NCBI GenBank assembly: GCA_947630355.1 | Contig: CANRHJ010000029.1 | Coordinates: 1 to 15,524, forward strand | Length of the DNA stretch: 15,524 nucleotides | Source of the DNA: Candidatus Gastranaerophilales bacterium | GTDB taxonomy: Bacteria; Cyanobacteriota; Vampirovibrionia; Gastranaerophilales; Gastranaerophilaceae | Direction of reading: 5' to 3' | Shown: piece by piece, positions 6,861 through 13,512 of the stretch | Layout: each line of letters opens with the position of its first letter | Position numbering within the stretch: the first letter of the stretch is position 1 | Translations under genes and position numbers: made by a program | Notes under the pieces: model-generated | The model's database searches: none | The model's input: only the letters and a program-made list of their open reading frames with translations | What the model was told of the DNA's origin: nothing

Positions 6861-9687
6861 ATTTAAGTATTTTTTTAAGATATTGTCCCGTAAATGAATT
6901 TTTACATTTTGCCACTTGTTCCGGCGTACCTTCCGCCACAACTCTGCCGCCTTCATCACCGCCTTGCGGGCCTAAATCAATAATATGATCTGCGGTTTTA
7001 ATGAGGTCAAGATTATGCTCAATTATAAGAATTGTATTCCCCGCATCCGCAAGTTTATTAATAATTTTAATAAGTTTATCCAAATCGTACCAATGAAGCC
7101 CTACAGTAGGTTCATCTAACAAATAAAGAGTTTTACCCGTTGCACGTTTATTAAGTTCTGCCGCTAATTTTATACGCTGAGCTTCACCGCCCGATAGCGT
7201 TGTAGAACTCTGACCAAGCTTCATATACCCTAATCCGACATCATTTAATGTCTGCAAACGGGATTTAATTTTAGGAATATTTTCAAAAAAGTCCAAAGCC
7301 TCTGCTATTGTCATATCAAGAACTTCAGAAATATTTTTGCCTCCGTACTTAACTTCAAGCGTTTCTCGGTTATACCTGAGTCCTTTACATACATTACATT
7401 TTATATAAACATCGGAAAGGAAATTCATTTCAATTCTGGTTAAACCGTCGCCCTTACAAGCTTCACATCTGCCTCCTTTTACATTAAAGCTGAAACGACC
7501 GGCGTTATATCCGCGCATCTTTGCTTCCGGAGTTTTCGCAAAAAGCTCGCGTATATGGGTAAAGACATCCGTATATGTTGCGGGGTTTGAACGCGGAGTC
7601 CTGCCTATGGGCGATTGGTCTATACAGATTACTTTATCTATGTTTTCAAAACCTTCTATTGAGTCAATTCCCTGCGGTTTAGGCTTGTTTTTATTAAGCT
7701 TATGTATGGAATATTGATAAATTAATTCATTCATGAGTGTTGATTTGCCGCTGCCCGAAACGCCGGTTAATGCTATTACTTTCCCCAGCGGTAATTTAAC
7801 ATCAATATGTTTAAGATTGTTCTTGTATGCATTTTTAACTTCTAAAAATAATCCGTTACCTTCGCGCCTTTGTTTTGGAACGGGAATTTCCCTTTCTCCG
7901 CTTAAATACTGGCCTGTAATAGATTTTTTACAATTGATTATATCTTCAAGAGTACCTTGCGCAATTATTTTCCCGCCTTTTACACCTGCATATACCCCTA
8001 TATCTACTATATGATCCGCATTCCTTATTGTATCTTCATCATGTTCGACAACAATCAGCGTATTTCCTAAATTCCTTAATCTTATTAAAGTTTTTATTAA
8101 CATATCGTTATTGTATTGATGCAAACCTATTGAAGGCTCGTCAAGGACGTACAAAACCCCAGACAGCCCGCTGCCTATCTGCGTTGCAAGTCTTATTCTC
8201 TGCGCTTCACCCCCTGATAGGGTACCCGACATTCTCGCTAAATCCAAATAACTCAATCCTACATCCAGCATAAATTTTAATCTTGCACGTATCTCTTCAA
8301 GTATTTGTTTCGCTATTGTCAGTTTGTAATCATCAAGTTCCAAATATAAATCCGAAAAGAATTTATATGCCTCTTTAATTGACATCTTACATACTTCATA
8401 AATATTCTTACCCATAATAGTTACAGCAAGAGAAAACGGTTTTAACCTTGCTCCGTTACACTCACTGCAAGGGATTTGAGACATATATTCCTGTATATAT
8501 TCTCTTACTTCTTCGGAATTGGAATCCTCATATTTATGCATAAAATACGGAATTACGCCGGAGAAAGGCATTAATCTCGTTATATATCTTGTACCGCCAA
8601 ATTCTTTAAACCGTAATTTAACAGGCTCTTTACCGCTTCCGTAAAGAATAATATTTTGATGTTCTTTGCTTAAATCTTCAAAAGGAGTCTCCATATCAAT
8701 ACAAAAATGAGCTGCTACCGAAGAAAGAATATCCTGATAATATTGGTTGCCTGTTTTTGCCCAAGGATATATCGCACCTTCTTTTAATGATTTGGTTTTA
8801 TCGGGTATCAATAAATCAGGATCCATCTCAAAATGCGCACCAAGCCCGGAACAAGCAGGACAAGCTCCATACGGACTGTTAAAACTAAATATTCTCGGCG
8901 CTAACTCTTCAAAACTTAAATTGCATTTTGGACAGGCCAGTTTTTCACTGAATATCATTTCTTTTCCGTCAATAACATCTACAATCAATAATCCGTCTGA
9001 CTTTTCCAATGCTATTTGTGCACTGTCCGTCAATCTTGATCTGGCACTTTCTTTTATTACTATTCTGTCTATTACAATTTCAATTGTATGTTTTTGTGTT
9101 TTATTTAATTCAATCTCATCTTCATCAAGATTATATATTTTGCCGTTTACACGGACTCTTACAAAGCCTTCCTGCTTTAATTCGTTGAAAAGTCCGATAT
9201 ATTCTCCTTTTTTCCCTCTCACAATCGGTGATAAAAGCTGAATTTTAGTGCCTTCTTTAAGCATGTATATCTTATCAATTATTTCATCAATAGATTGAGG
9301 CATAATTTCACTGCCGCATTCAGGACAATGAGGCGTACCTATTCGCGCATATAACAGCCTTAAATAATCATATATCTCCGTTACTGTACCAACAGTCGAA
9401 CGCGGATTGTTACTTGTTGATTTCTGGTCAATAGAAATAGCCGGCGATAAGCCTTCTATACACTCGACATCGGGTTTATCCAACTGACCTAAAAACTGTC
9501 TCGCATAATTCGATAAACTCTCCACATACCTTCTTTGTCCTTCCGCAAATATAGTATCAAAAGCCAAAGAACTCTTGCCCGAACCTGAAACTCCCGTAAA
9601 TACTATTAATTCATTTTTGGGCAGTTCTAAACTTACATTTTTCAAATTATGCTGGTTTGCTTTTCTGATTATTATTTTGTCATTCAT
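6859..9687 (-). CDS. uvrA: UvrABC excinuclease subunit A
   Basis: 942-aa DNA damage sensor of nucleotide excision repair, essentially the same length as the E. coli protein. It has two ABC ATPase modules. The first Walker A is GVSGSGKSS at residues 32-40 and its signature LSGGEAQRIRLA is near 488. The second Walker A, GVSGSGKST, is near 640, with a second LSGGEAQR near 829. The Walker B segments are VLYVLDEPSIGLH and LYLLDEPTVGLHW. Zinc modules show as CPEC (121-124), CPKC...CPAC, and CEAC...CNVC (~737-767). ATG at 9687 (MNDKIIIRKANQHNLKNVSL) matches the family start. The frame is open 31 more codons to 9780, but that stretch looks like promoter DNA. No Shine-Dalgarno precedes the ATG. It shares a divergent 129-nt spacer with the kelch-like gene, and no other uvr gene is nearby. 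Confidence 0.97.
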   Translation of the reverse strand: MNDKIIIRKANQHNLKNVSLELPKNELIVFTGVSGSGKSSLAFDTIFAEGQRRYVESLSNYARQFLGQLDKPDVECIEGLSPAISIDQKSTSNNPRSTVGTVTEIYDYLRLLYARIGTPHCPECGSEIMPQSIDEIIDKIYMLKEGTKIQLLSPIVRGKKGEYIGLFNELKQEGFVRVRVNGKIYNLDEDEIELNKTQKHTIEIVIDRIVIKESARSRLTDSAQIALEKSDGLLIVDVIDGKEMIFSEKLACPKCNLSFEELAPRIFSFNSPYGACPACSGLGAHFEMDPDLLIPDKTKSLKEGAIYPWAKTGNQYYQDILSSVAAHFCIDMETPFEDLSKEHQNIILYGSGKEPVKLRFKEFGGTRYITRLMPFSGVIPYFMHKYEDSNSEEVREYIQEYMSQIPCSECNGARLKPFSLAVTIMGKNIYEVCKMSIKEAYKFFSDLYLELDDYKLTIAKQILEEIRARLKFMLDVGLSYLDLARMSGTLSGGEAQRIRLATQIGSGLSGVLYVLDEPSIGLHQYNNDMLIKTLIRLRNLGNTLIVVEHDEDTIRNADHIVDIGVYAGVKGGKIIAQGTLEDIINCKKSITGQYLSGEREIPVPKQRREGNGLFLEVKNAYKNNLKHIDVKLPLGKVIALTGVSGSGKSTLMNELIYQYSIHKLNKNKPKPQGIDSIEGFENIDKVICIDQSPIGRTPRSNPATYTDVFTHIRELFAKTPEAKMRGYNAGRFSFNVKGGRCEACKGDGLTRIEMNFLSDVYIKCNVCKGLRYNRETLEVKYGGKNISEVLDMTIAEALDFFENIPKIKSRLQTLNDVGLGYMKLGQSSTTLSGGEAQRIKLAAELNKRATGKTLYLLDEPTVGLHWYDLDKLIKIINKLADAGNTILIIEHNLDLIKTADHIIDLGPQGGDEGGRVVAEGTPEQVAKCKNSFTGQYLKKILK

Positions 9688-9693
9688 ACCTAC

Positions 9694-9702
9694 ATTATGG
9701 CA
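9694..9702 (-). promoter_or_regulatory. Extended -10 candidate placing the uvrA transcript start at its ATG
   Basis: The minus strand reads TGC-CATAAT, fitting the TGn-TATAAT extended -10 pattern with one mismatch. Six nucleotides later comes the uvrA ATG, so initiation ~7 nt past the hexamer would make a leaderless mRNA. That would agree with the absence of a ribosome site. No clear -35 is visible, and upstream DNA is an A/T-rich run. A second candidate -10 (TGG-TATATA) lies further upstream near 9762-9770. Confidence 0.35.
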
Positions 9703-9786
9703 CAAATTATTTTTTATTTTTATCTTTTTTTGAGGATAATTAAATTTTAAAACTGCGGCTTTATATACCACTTTTCGCAAAAATGA

Positions 9787-9792
9787 TATAAT
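9787..9792 (+). promoter_or_regulatory. -10 element of the kelch-like gene
   Basis: A perfect TATAAT lies 24 nt upstream of the ATG at 9817. The -35 region 17 nt before it (TATACC, 9764-9769) is poor. Spacing to AAAGGGG and the ATG fits a short leader. Confidence 0.5.
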
Positions 9793-9816
9793 ATTTCAAT
9801 AGCGAAAGGGGTAATA

Positions 9817-11514
9817 ATGATTTTAAAACGCTTTACGGCTTTATTTTTGATATTTTGTTTTAATTTATTAAATTGTTCTTTGGCTTTTGATGATTCTAAA
9901 TCCTTAAATCCGAACGGAGACTTATTTTTACAAAAAGATGAAGAAATTAATTATATTGTAAAAAAACTTAATCCGAATAATGTTAATTATACAGAAAAAA
10001 CATATCATTTTATAATAAAGAAATATACGTTATTTAATAATACAAACAATAATTTTAAAGTAGTGCAAGAAAATGAATTATATAATCAGGATGATTATAA
10101 TTTATTGCTGTCTCTTAAGAAAAATTCATTCAGAATGTCTGAAGATACATTCTTTTATAGCGTAATGTCAGTTTTTTTCCCGCCCTTGTTAATTGCCGCA
10201 GTTCCGTTTTTAATCGTCGATACGGTTAAAACACCTTTTAAAGCAGTAAAAAACAGAAAAGAAAAAAAACAACAAAGACAATATAAACAAACATTGATTG
10301 GTGCAATTATCCCTCCAAACAGTCAAAGAACTATTTTCACCCTTCAAAATCCCGAAAGACCTTTAATCCAATATGAATTATCCGTCCAAAATACCTCCTC
10401 AGGCGAAACTTTTGTATTAAAAGAACCACAAAAAGCTTTAAAATATTCCGAAAAGCAAGATTATGCCGATAAATCCATAGAACAGGACTATATCCCGGAA
10501 CAAAAATATTTTAACGATATAAATACTAAAGAAATAATTATTTACACATTATCTTCTCAATTCCCTAAATCAAAATTCTCTTCTTACAGGCATTACGGGA
10601 ATATCATACACTTAAATAAAGATACTGTCTTTATAGCAGGCGGCAAACAAAAATACTCCGATAAAAATTCATATAACCATTCTAATTTGGCGGACTTATA
10701 TAATTTAACTTACGGATACAGATATGCAGAACCTCCGAAATTGCTGTCCGAAAGAATTAATCCTTGCTTGTTTCTTCTTCCCGATAAAAATGTTTTAATT
10801 TATGGGGGCACCGATGAGAAAACTACCGAAATTTTTGATATAAAAAAAATGACTATTTCTCAAGGTCCTAAACTTCAAACTGACTTGGATAAAACTAACA
10901 GCTTTTCTTTTCTTGATAAAGAAAATAATTTGATAATCGGAAAAATCAATAATAATTTTGTGGAAAAATATAATACACAAAGCAATACAACAGAAAAAAT
11001 CGACAATGTTAAAACAGGAGCTTTCGTTTCAGGTGAAGATGAAAATTATATTTATTTTGCTGACTATAATCAATTGAGCAGATTAAATAAAAATAATCTT
11101 CAATATGAAATATACGCAAATAACATCCGTTTCCCAAAAACAAATATAATTGGAGCATTAAGACTAAATAACGGTATTGTACTTATAGCCGAAAAAAATG
11201 AAAATAATTTAATATCCGTTTATGAATTTAATCAGACAAATTCACAAAAGTATTATTGGGCAAAAAATATCGGAACAGTAATGCAATTTATACACTCCGC
11301 AGATTATGAAAAAGGGTTCATTCTGGCAGGTAAGTATAATGCAATACTTTATTCTTTAGATGATAAAAACAGATGCGCAAATTCAATAACATCAACCCAA
11401 TTTTCCCTGCAAGACGGACAATTATCACCCGCTTATTCCGATGACAAATCAATTACCGCAATTGATTCAAACAGTTTGTATTTATTTCGAATTATTATTA
11501 AACAAAAAATGTAA
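9817..11514 (+). CDS. Secreted kelch/beta-propeller-like protein with an internal hydrophobic segment
   Basis: 565-aa protein with a Sec signal peptide: basic start MILKRF, hydrophobic core, and likely cleavage after SLA (residue 23). The nearby LLNC is a poor lipobox because Asn precedes Cys. Residues ~45-205 form an unrecognised domain interrupted by a hydrophobic stretch (TFFYSVMSVFFPPLLIAAVP and on, ~111-135). A strongly basic patch KNRKEKKQQRQ (~145-155) follows, possibly a membrane insertion with a polar tail. From ~240 to the end the protein carries repeating beta units with kelch signatures (TVFIAGGKQ, NVLIYGGTDEKTTEIFD), suggesting a beta-propeller. The ATG has a strong AAAGGGG site. 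It is monocistronic and divergent from uvrA. A cell-surface or periplasmic binding role is inferred from architecture only. Confidence 0.85.
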   Translation: MILKRFTALFLIFCFNLLNCSLAFDDSKSLNPNGDLFLQKDEEINYIVKKLNPNNVNYTEKTYHFIIKKYTLFNNTNNNFKVVQENELYNQDDYNLLLSLKKNSFRMSEDTFFYSVMSVFFPPLLIAAVPFLIVDTVKTPFKAVKNRKEKKQQRQYKQTLIGAIIPPNSQRTIFTLQNPERPLIQYELSVQNTSSGETFVLKEPQKALKYSEKQDYADKSIEQDYIPEQKYFNDINTKEIIIYTLSSQFPKSKFSSYRHYGNIIHLNKDTVFIAGGKQKYSDKNSYNHSNLADLYNLTYGYRYAEPPKLLSERINPCLFLLPDKNVLIYGGTDEKTTEIFDIKKMTISQGPKLQTDLDKTNSFSFLDKENNLIIGKINNNFVEKYNTQSNTTEKIDNVKTGAFVSGEDENYIYFADYNQLSRLNKNNLQYEIYANNIRFPKTNIIGALRLNNGIVLIAEKNENNLISVYEFNQTNSQKYYWAKNIGTVMQFIHSADYEKGFILAGKYNAILYSLDDKNRCANSITSTQFSLQDGQLSPAYSDDKSITAIDSNSLYLFRIIIKQKM

Positions 11515-11517
11515 CCG

Positions 11518-11544
11518 AAAAAAAAGAGGTCTTAAAACCTCTTT
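11518..11544 (-). terminator. Intrinsic terminator of tRNA-Val
   Basis: On the minus strand AAAGAGGT and ACCTCTTT (8-bp stem, + coordinates 11523-11544) enclose a 6-nt loop and are followed by eight T residues (11525-11518). It starts 5 nt beyond the tRNA 3' CCA. Read on the plus strand the tail is only TTTA, so it would stop the kelch-like gene weakly at best. Confidence 0.9.
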
Positions 11545-11549
11545 AAAAA

Positions 11550-11625
11550 TGGTGGGCGTTAAGAGACTTGAACTCCTGACATCCTCCTTGTAAGGGAGGC
11601 GCTCTACCAACTGAGCTAAACGCCC
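11550..11625 (-). tRNA. tRNA-Val (anticodon UAC)
   Basis: A complete cloverleaf reads on the minus strand from 11625. The acceptor stem is GGGCGTT/AACGCCC with discriminator A. The D arm is GCTC-AGTTGGTA-GAGC. The anticodon arm is CCTCC-CTTACAA-GGAGG, with anticodon TAC at loop positions 34-36. The T arm is AGGAG-TTCAAGT-CTCTT, with one G-T pair. The 3' CCA is encoded (11552-11550). Everything is canonical, so the gene should be functional. Oddly, the best promoter is not adjacent but about 150 nt upstream, beyond a partial copy of this gene's own 5' end. Confidence 0.98.
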
Positions 11626-11673
11626 TTGCGTTCTTTTACTTAGATTGTTTAACTCCTCTGCCCTTTCATTTTA

Positions 11674-11711
11674 CCCCCCCCCGCGCCTCCCGCGCCTCCC
11701 GCAGTCGGCGG
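11674..11711. repeat. G+C-rich island: C9 run plus tandem 9-mer, G-quadruplex-capable on minus strand
   Basis: C9 (11674-11682) is followed by two exact copies of GCGCCTCCC (11683-11691 and 11692-11700) and then GCAGTCGGCGG. The minus strand therefore has G3 (11700-11698), a 6-nt loop, G3 (11691-11689), a 6-nt loop, and G9 (11682-11674). This satisfies the usual four-tract G-quadruplex pattern. The composition is strikingly unlike the AT-rich surroundings. It sits between the tRNA-Val fragment and the intact tRNA-Val. Confidence 0.85.
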
Positions 11712-11725
11712 TAATTTGAAATTTT

Positions 11726-11744
11726 GAGAGGCTCTCTGCCTCTC
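11726..11744. repeat. Perfect 7-bp hairpin next to the tRNA fragment
   Basis: GAGAGGC (11726-11732) and GCCTCTC (11738-11744) are perfect inverted copies around TCTCT. No T-run follows on either strand, so termination is unlikely. On the minus strand the hairpin comes 4 nt after the truncated tRNA 5' piece. Confidence 0.75.
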
Positions 11745-11748
11745 TGGG

Positions 11749-11767
11749 CAACTGAGCTAAACGCCCT
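11749..11767 (-). pseudogene. tRNA-Val 5' fragment (19-nt direct repeat of the intact gene)
   Basis: CAACTGAGCTAAACGCCCT here is identical to 11608-11626, the 5' end of the intact tRNA-Val plus one flanking base. On the minus strand this is the complete 5' acceptor strand, the first D-stem strand and part of the D loop. Similarity stops immediately afterwards, and no anticodon arm, T arm or 3' acceptor strand follows. The two copies are offset by 141 nt. The fragment, not the intact gene, lies directly behind the tRNA-type promoter, so it looks like the original 5' end of a disrupted gene. Confidence 0.85.
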
Positions 11768-11778
11768 CAGCATTATCT

Positions 11779-11806
11779 ATATTACTTGCTGAATTTTTTT
11801 AGTCAA
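11779..11806 (-). promoter_or_regulatory. tRNA-type promoter upstream of the tRNA-Val fragment
   Basis: The minus strand reads TTGACT (11806-11801), a 16-nt spacer, then TAATAT (11784-11779). The predicted start is near 11772, giving a ~6-nt leader before the first G of the tRNA fragment (11766), as expected for a tRNA gene. Transcription would run through the fragment, the hairpin and the G-rich island into the intact tRNA-Val. Confidence 0.6.
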
Positions 11807-11820
11807 TAGTTAAAAATAAA

Positions 11821-11851
11821 AAAGCGGAAAGAATTTTCTTTCCGCTTTTTT
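11821..11851. terminator. Intrinsic terminator after rubrerythrin (symmetrical)
   Basis: AAAGCGGAAAG (11821-11831) pairs with CTTTCCGCTTT (11838-11848) around AATTTT. The minus strand continues into a T-rich tail, 6 nt past the rubrerythrin stop. The plus strand also has a T-run, so it can work both ways. It insulates the rubrerythrin unit from the tRNA-Val promoter just downstream. Confidence 0.92.
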
Positions 11852-11856
11852 AAATA

Positions 11857-12399
11857 TTAAAATAATCTTTTTAATAAGCCTTGAAAACCTTGACCGTGAC
11901 GGGCTTCATCTTTTGCCATTTCATGAACGGTATCATGGATTGCATCATAGCCTAATTCTTTTGCACGTTTTGCAATTTCCATTTTAGCGGCACAAGCGCC
12001 TGCTTCTGCCTCTGCTCTCATTTCAAGGTTTTTCTTTGTTGATGTTGTTACTACTTCGCCTAACAATTCAGCGAATTTTGCGGCATGTTCTGCTTCTTCA
12101 AAAGCATATCTTTTATAAGCTTCAGCTACTTCGGGATATCCTTCTCTTTCAGCTTGACGGCTCATGGCAAGATACATTCCGACTTCCGTACATTCTCCCA
12201 TAAAATGATCTTTTAAACCTTGAACCACTTGGGCATCTGCTCCTTTTGCAATTCCTATAACATGTTCCGTTACCCAGCTTAAACCGCCTTCTTCTACTTT
12301 GTTAAATTTATCGGAACTTACACCGCACATAGGGCATTTATCGGGTGCTTTGTCGCCTTCTACCGTATAACCGCATACACTGCATACAAATTTTGTCAT
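11857..12399 (-). CDS. rbr: Reverse rubrerythrin (N-terminal rubredoxin domain, C-terminal ferritin-like domain)
   Basis: 180-aa cytoplasmic peroxide-reducing diiron protein of anaerobes and microaerophiles. The rubredoxin-type FeCys4 site comes first: CSVC (Cys6, Cys9) and CPMC (Cys22, Cys25). It is followed by the ferritin-like four-helix domain with two ExxH ligand motifs, EAEH (Glu102/His105) and EARH (Glu165/His168), plus Glu69/Glu72 and Glu130/Glu132 regions. Classical rubrerythrin has the opposite domain order. ATG at 12399 (MTKFVCSVCGY) is chosen because AGAGG lies 7 nt upstream. The frame extends upstream to 12429 without a ribosome site. A TATAAT at 12435-12440 lies just before it, so it has its own promoter and terminator. 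It indicates oxidative-stress defence in an anaerobe. Confidence 0.93.
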   Translation of the reverse strand: MTKFVCSVCGYTVEGDKAPDKCPMCGVSSDKFNKVEEGGLSWVTEHVIGIAKGADAQVVQGLKDHFMGECTEVGMYLAMSRQAEREGYPEVAEAYKRYAFEEAEHAAKFAELLGEVVTTSTKKNLEMRAEAEAGACAAKMEIAKRAKELGYDAIHDTVHEMAKDEARHGQGFQGLLKRLF

Positions 12400-12434
12400 T
12401 TTTTTCCTCTTTCTTATTAACTCCAACATTGTCT

Positions 12435-12440
12435 ATTATA
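12435..12440 (-). promoter_or_regulatory. -10 element of the rubrerythrin gene
   Basis: TATAAT on the minus strand lies 36 nt upstream of the ATG at 12399 and just beyond the prmC stop at 12451. The -35 would fall inside the prmC 3' end and is not recognisable. I looked for a PerR-type inverted repeat here and found no convincing one. Confidence 0.45.
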
Positions 12441-12450
12441 CTATAAGTTT

Positions 12451-13281
12451 TTATTTTATTATCATTATTCTTTCTATGGAATTAAAATCTTTTTTTACTG
12501 TTATTTCTTTATAACCAAACTTTTTAGCCAGATCTGCAACTTTTCCGCTTTGATTAATACCAAGCTCAAATACTATATAACCGTTACTTTTTAAGTATTC
12601 TCGTGATTTTTCCAATATATGTTCGTAAAAATCAGTTCCGTATTCATCTTCGGTATATAAAGCCAATTCCGGTTCATAATCCCTAACTTCCGGCTGTAGT
12701 GACTTTTTATCCTTTTTAGGGATATACGGCGGATTTGAAACTATTATATCAAACTCTCCTTTTATGGAATTGAATAAATCAGATACGTAAAAGTTTATTC
12801 GTTCATAAACATTATGAAACAATGCATTTTTTTTAGCGGTTTCAATTGCATCAGCACTAATATCAGCAGCATCCATAGTTATTTTTTTATTTTCCAGAAC
12901 CAAAGTTATAGGTATACATCCGCTGCCTGTACCTATATCTATCACCTTCGGATTTTCCTTATTTTCTGCCAGATTTAATACTTCATTCACCAGCAGCTCT
13001 GTTTCCGGTCGCGGTATTAGCGTTTTATCAGTAACAAAAAATTTTCTTCCGCAGAAATACGCCAGGCCTGTTAACTGTTGTATTGGCTTTTTGGTCTTTA
13101 TTCGTTCATCTATAACCTTTTCCAACTTGGAATATTGCCAATTCTCCAATGTTTTGCCAAGTATAAAATCTTTATATGTATAGTTATACAATACATCCAA
13201 AGCGAAATCCACTTCCGCTTTTGCCTCATCAAAACTATACCCGTTGTTCAAATACTTATCTATAAAGTTTTTTCTGTACAT
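12451..13281 (-). CDS. prmC: Peptide chain release factor N5-glutamine methyltransferase
   Basis: 276-aa SAM-dependent methyltransferase that modifies the Gln of the GGQ motif in release factors 1 and 2. The N-terminal helical domain is followed by the linker QLTGLAYFCGRKFFV and IPRPETELL (RPETE at 91-95). SAM motif I is DIGTGSGC (115-122), and the catalytic substrate-binding NPPY is at 183-186. The downstream YEPELALY segment is also typical. The ATG at 13281 has no Shine-Dalgarno, but it directly follows the TAA of a 58-codon ORF with zero spacing, which suggests translational coupling. No release-factor gene is next to it here, unlike in many bacteria where prfA precedes prmC. Confidence 0.95.
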   Translation of the reverse strand: MYRKNFIDKYLNNGYSFDEAKAEVDFALDVLYNYTYKDFILGKTLENWQYSKLEKVIDERIKTKKPIQQLTGLAYFCGRKFFVTDKTLIPRPETELLVNEVLNLAENKENPKVIDIGTGSGCIPITLVLENKKITMDAADISADAIETAKKNALFHNVYERINFYVSDLFNSIKGEFDIIVSNPPYIPKKDKKSLQPEVRDYEPELALYTEDEYGTDFYEHILEKSREYLKSNGYIVFELGINQSGKVADLAKKFGYKEITVKKDFNSIERIMIIK

Positions 13282-13458
13282 TTATTTAAATAAATCTTTT
13301 ATCTTAAATTTATTTTTTTTGTTATTTACGTTCTCTACTAACATTTCCTGTAATATAGGATTAGTTTGATATAAACCTTTTTTTTGCACAACATTATCAG
13401 TCTTTTTACCGGACTTTTTTGTTTCTGTTTGGAGTTTTATTATTTTTTCTTCATCCAT
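13282..13458 (-). CDS. Small ORF directly upstream of prmC (58 aa, hypothetical)
   Basis: An ATG at 13458 opens 58 codons of a lysine-rich, polar, soluble peptide. It begins MDEEKIIKLQTETKKSGKK, ends NKKNKFKIKDLFK, and has no cysteine and no membrane segment. Its TAA is immediately followed by the prmC ATG with no intervening base, an arrangement typical of coupled genes and one that explains the missing prmC ribosome site. The tract is otherwise unexplained DNA between mscL and prmC. I know no family. No clear ribosome site precedes its own ATG, which weakens the case. TTGGCA on the minus strand at 13496-13491 could be a -35. Confidence 0.55.
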   Translation of the reverse strand: MDEEKIIKLQTETKKSGKKTDNVVQKKGLYQTNPILQEMLVENVNNKKNKFKIKDLFK

Positions 13459-13494
13459 ACATATATATAAAATCAGATTTTAAATAAATTTGCC

Positions 13495-13512
13495 AATTTT
13501 TTATAAAAAATT
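13495..13512. repeat. Perfect 18-bp AT palindrome at the mscL stop
   Basis: AATTTTTTATAAAAAATT is its own reverse complement and overlaps the first base of the mscL stop codon (13512-13514). It could form a weak AT hairpin or be a binding site. With pure A/T content, termination would be inefficient. Confidence 0.4.

Noticed and set aside
8747..9241. 164-codon plus-strand ORF inside uvrA
   Set aside because: It is antisense to strongly conserved UvrA sequence with intact zinc and ATPase motifs. Its translation shows no domain and it has no ribosome site, so it is a shadow of the real gene.
9688..9780. 31-codon in-frame N-terminal extension of uvrA
   Set aside because: The extra residues have no counterpart in the family. 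The region contains candidate promoter elements, and MNDKIIIRKANQHNLKNVSL is the standard start.
11515..11856. Second functional tRNA upstream of tRNA-Val
   Set aside because: After the first 18 matching nucleotides no anticodon arm, T arm or closing acceptor strand can be drawn. It is a fragment, not a gene.
12420..12450. PerR-type operator before rubrerythrin
   Set aside because: The AT-rich stretch around the TATAAT matches only one half of the TTATAATNATTATAA consensus. There is no proper inverted repeat.
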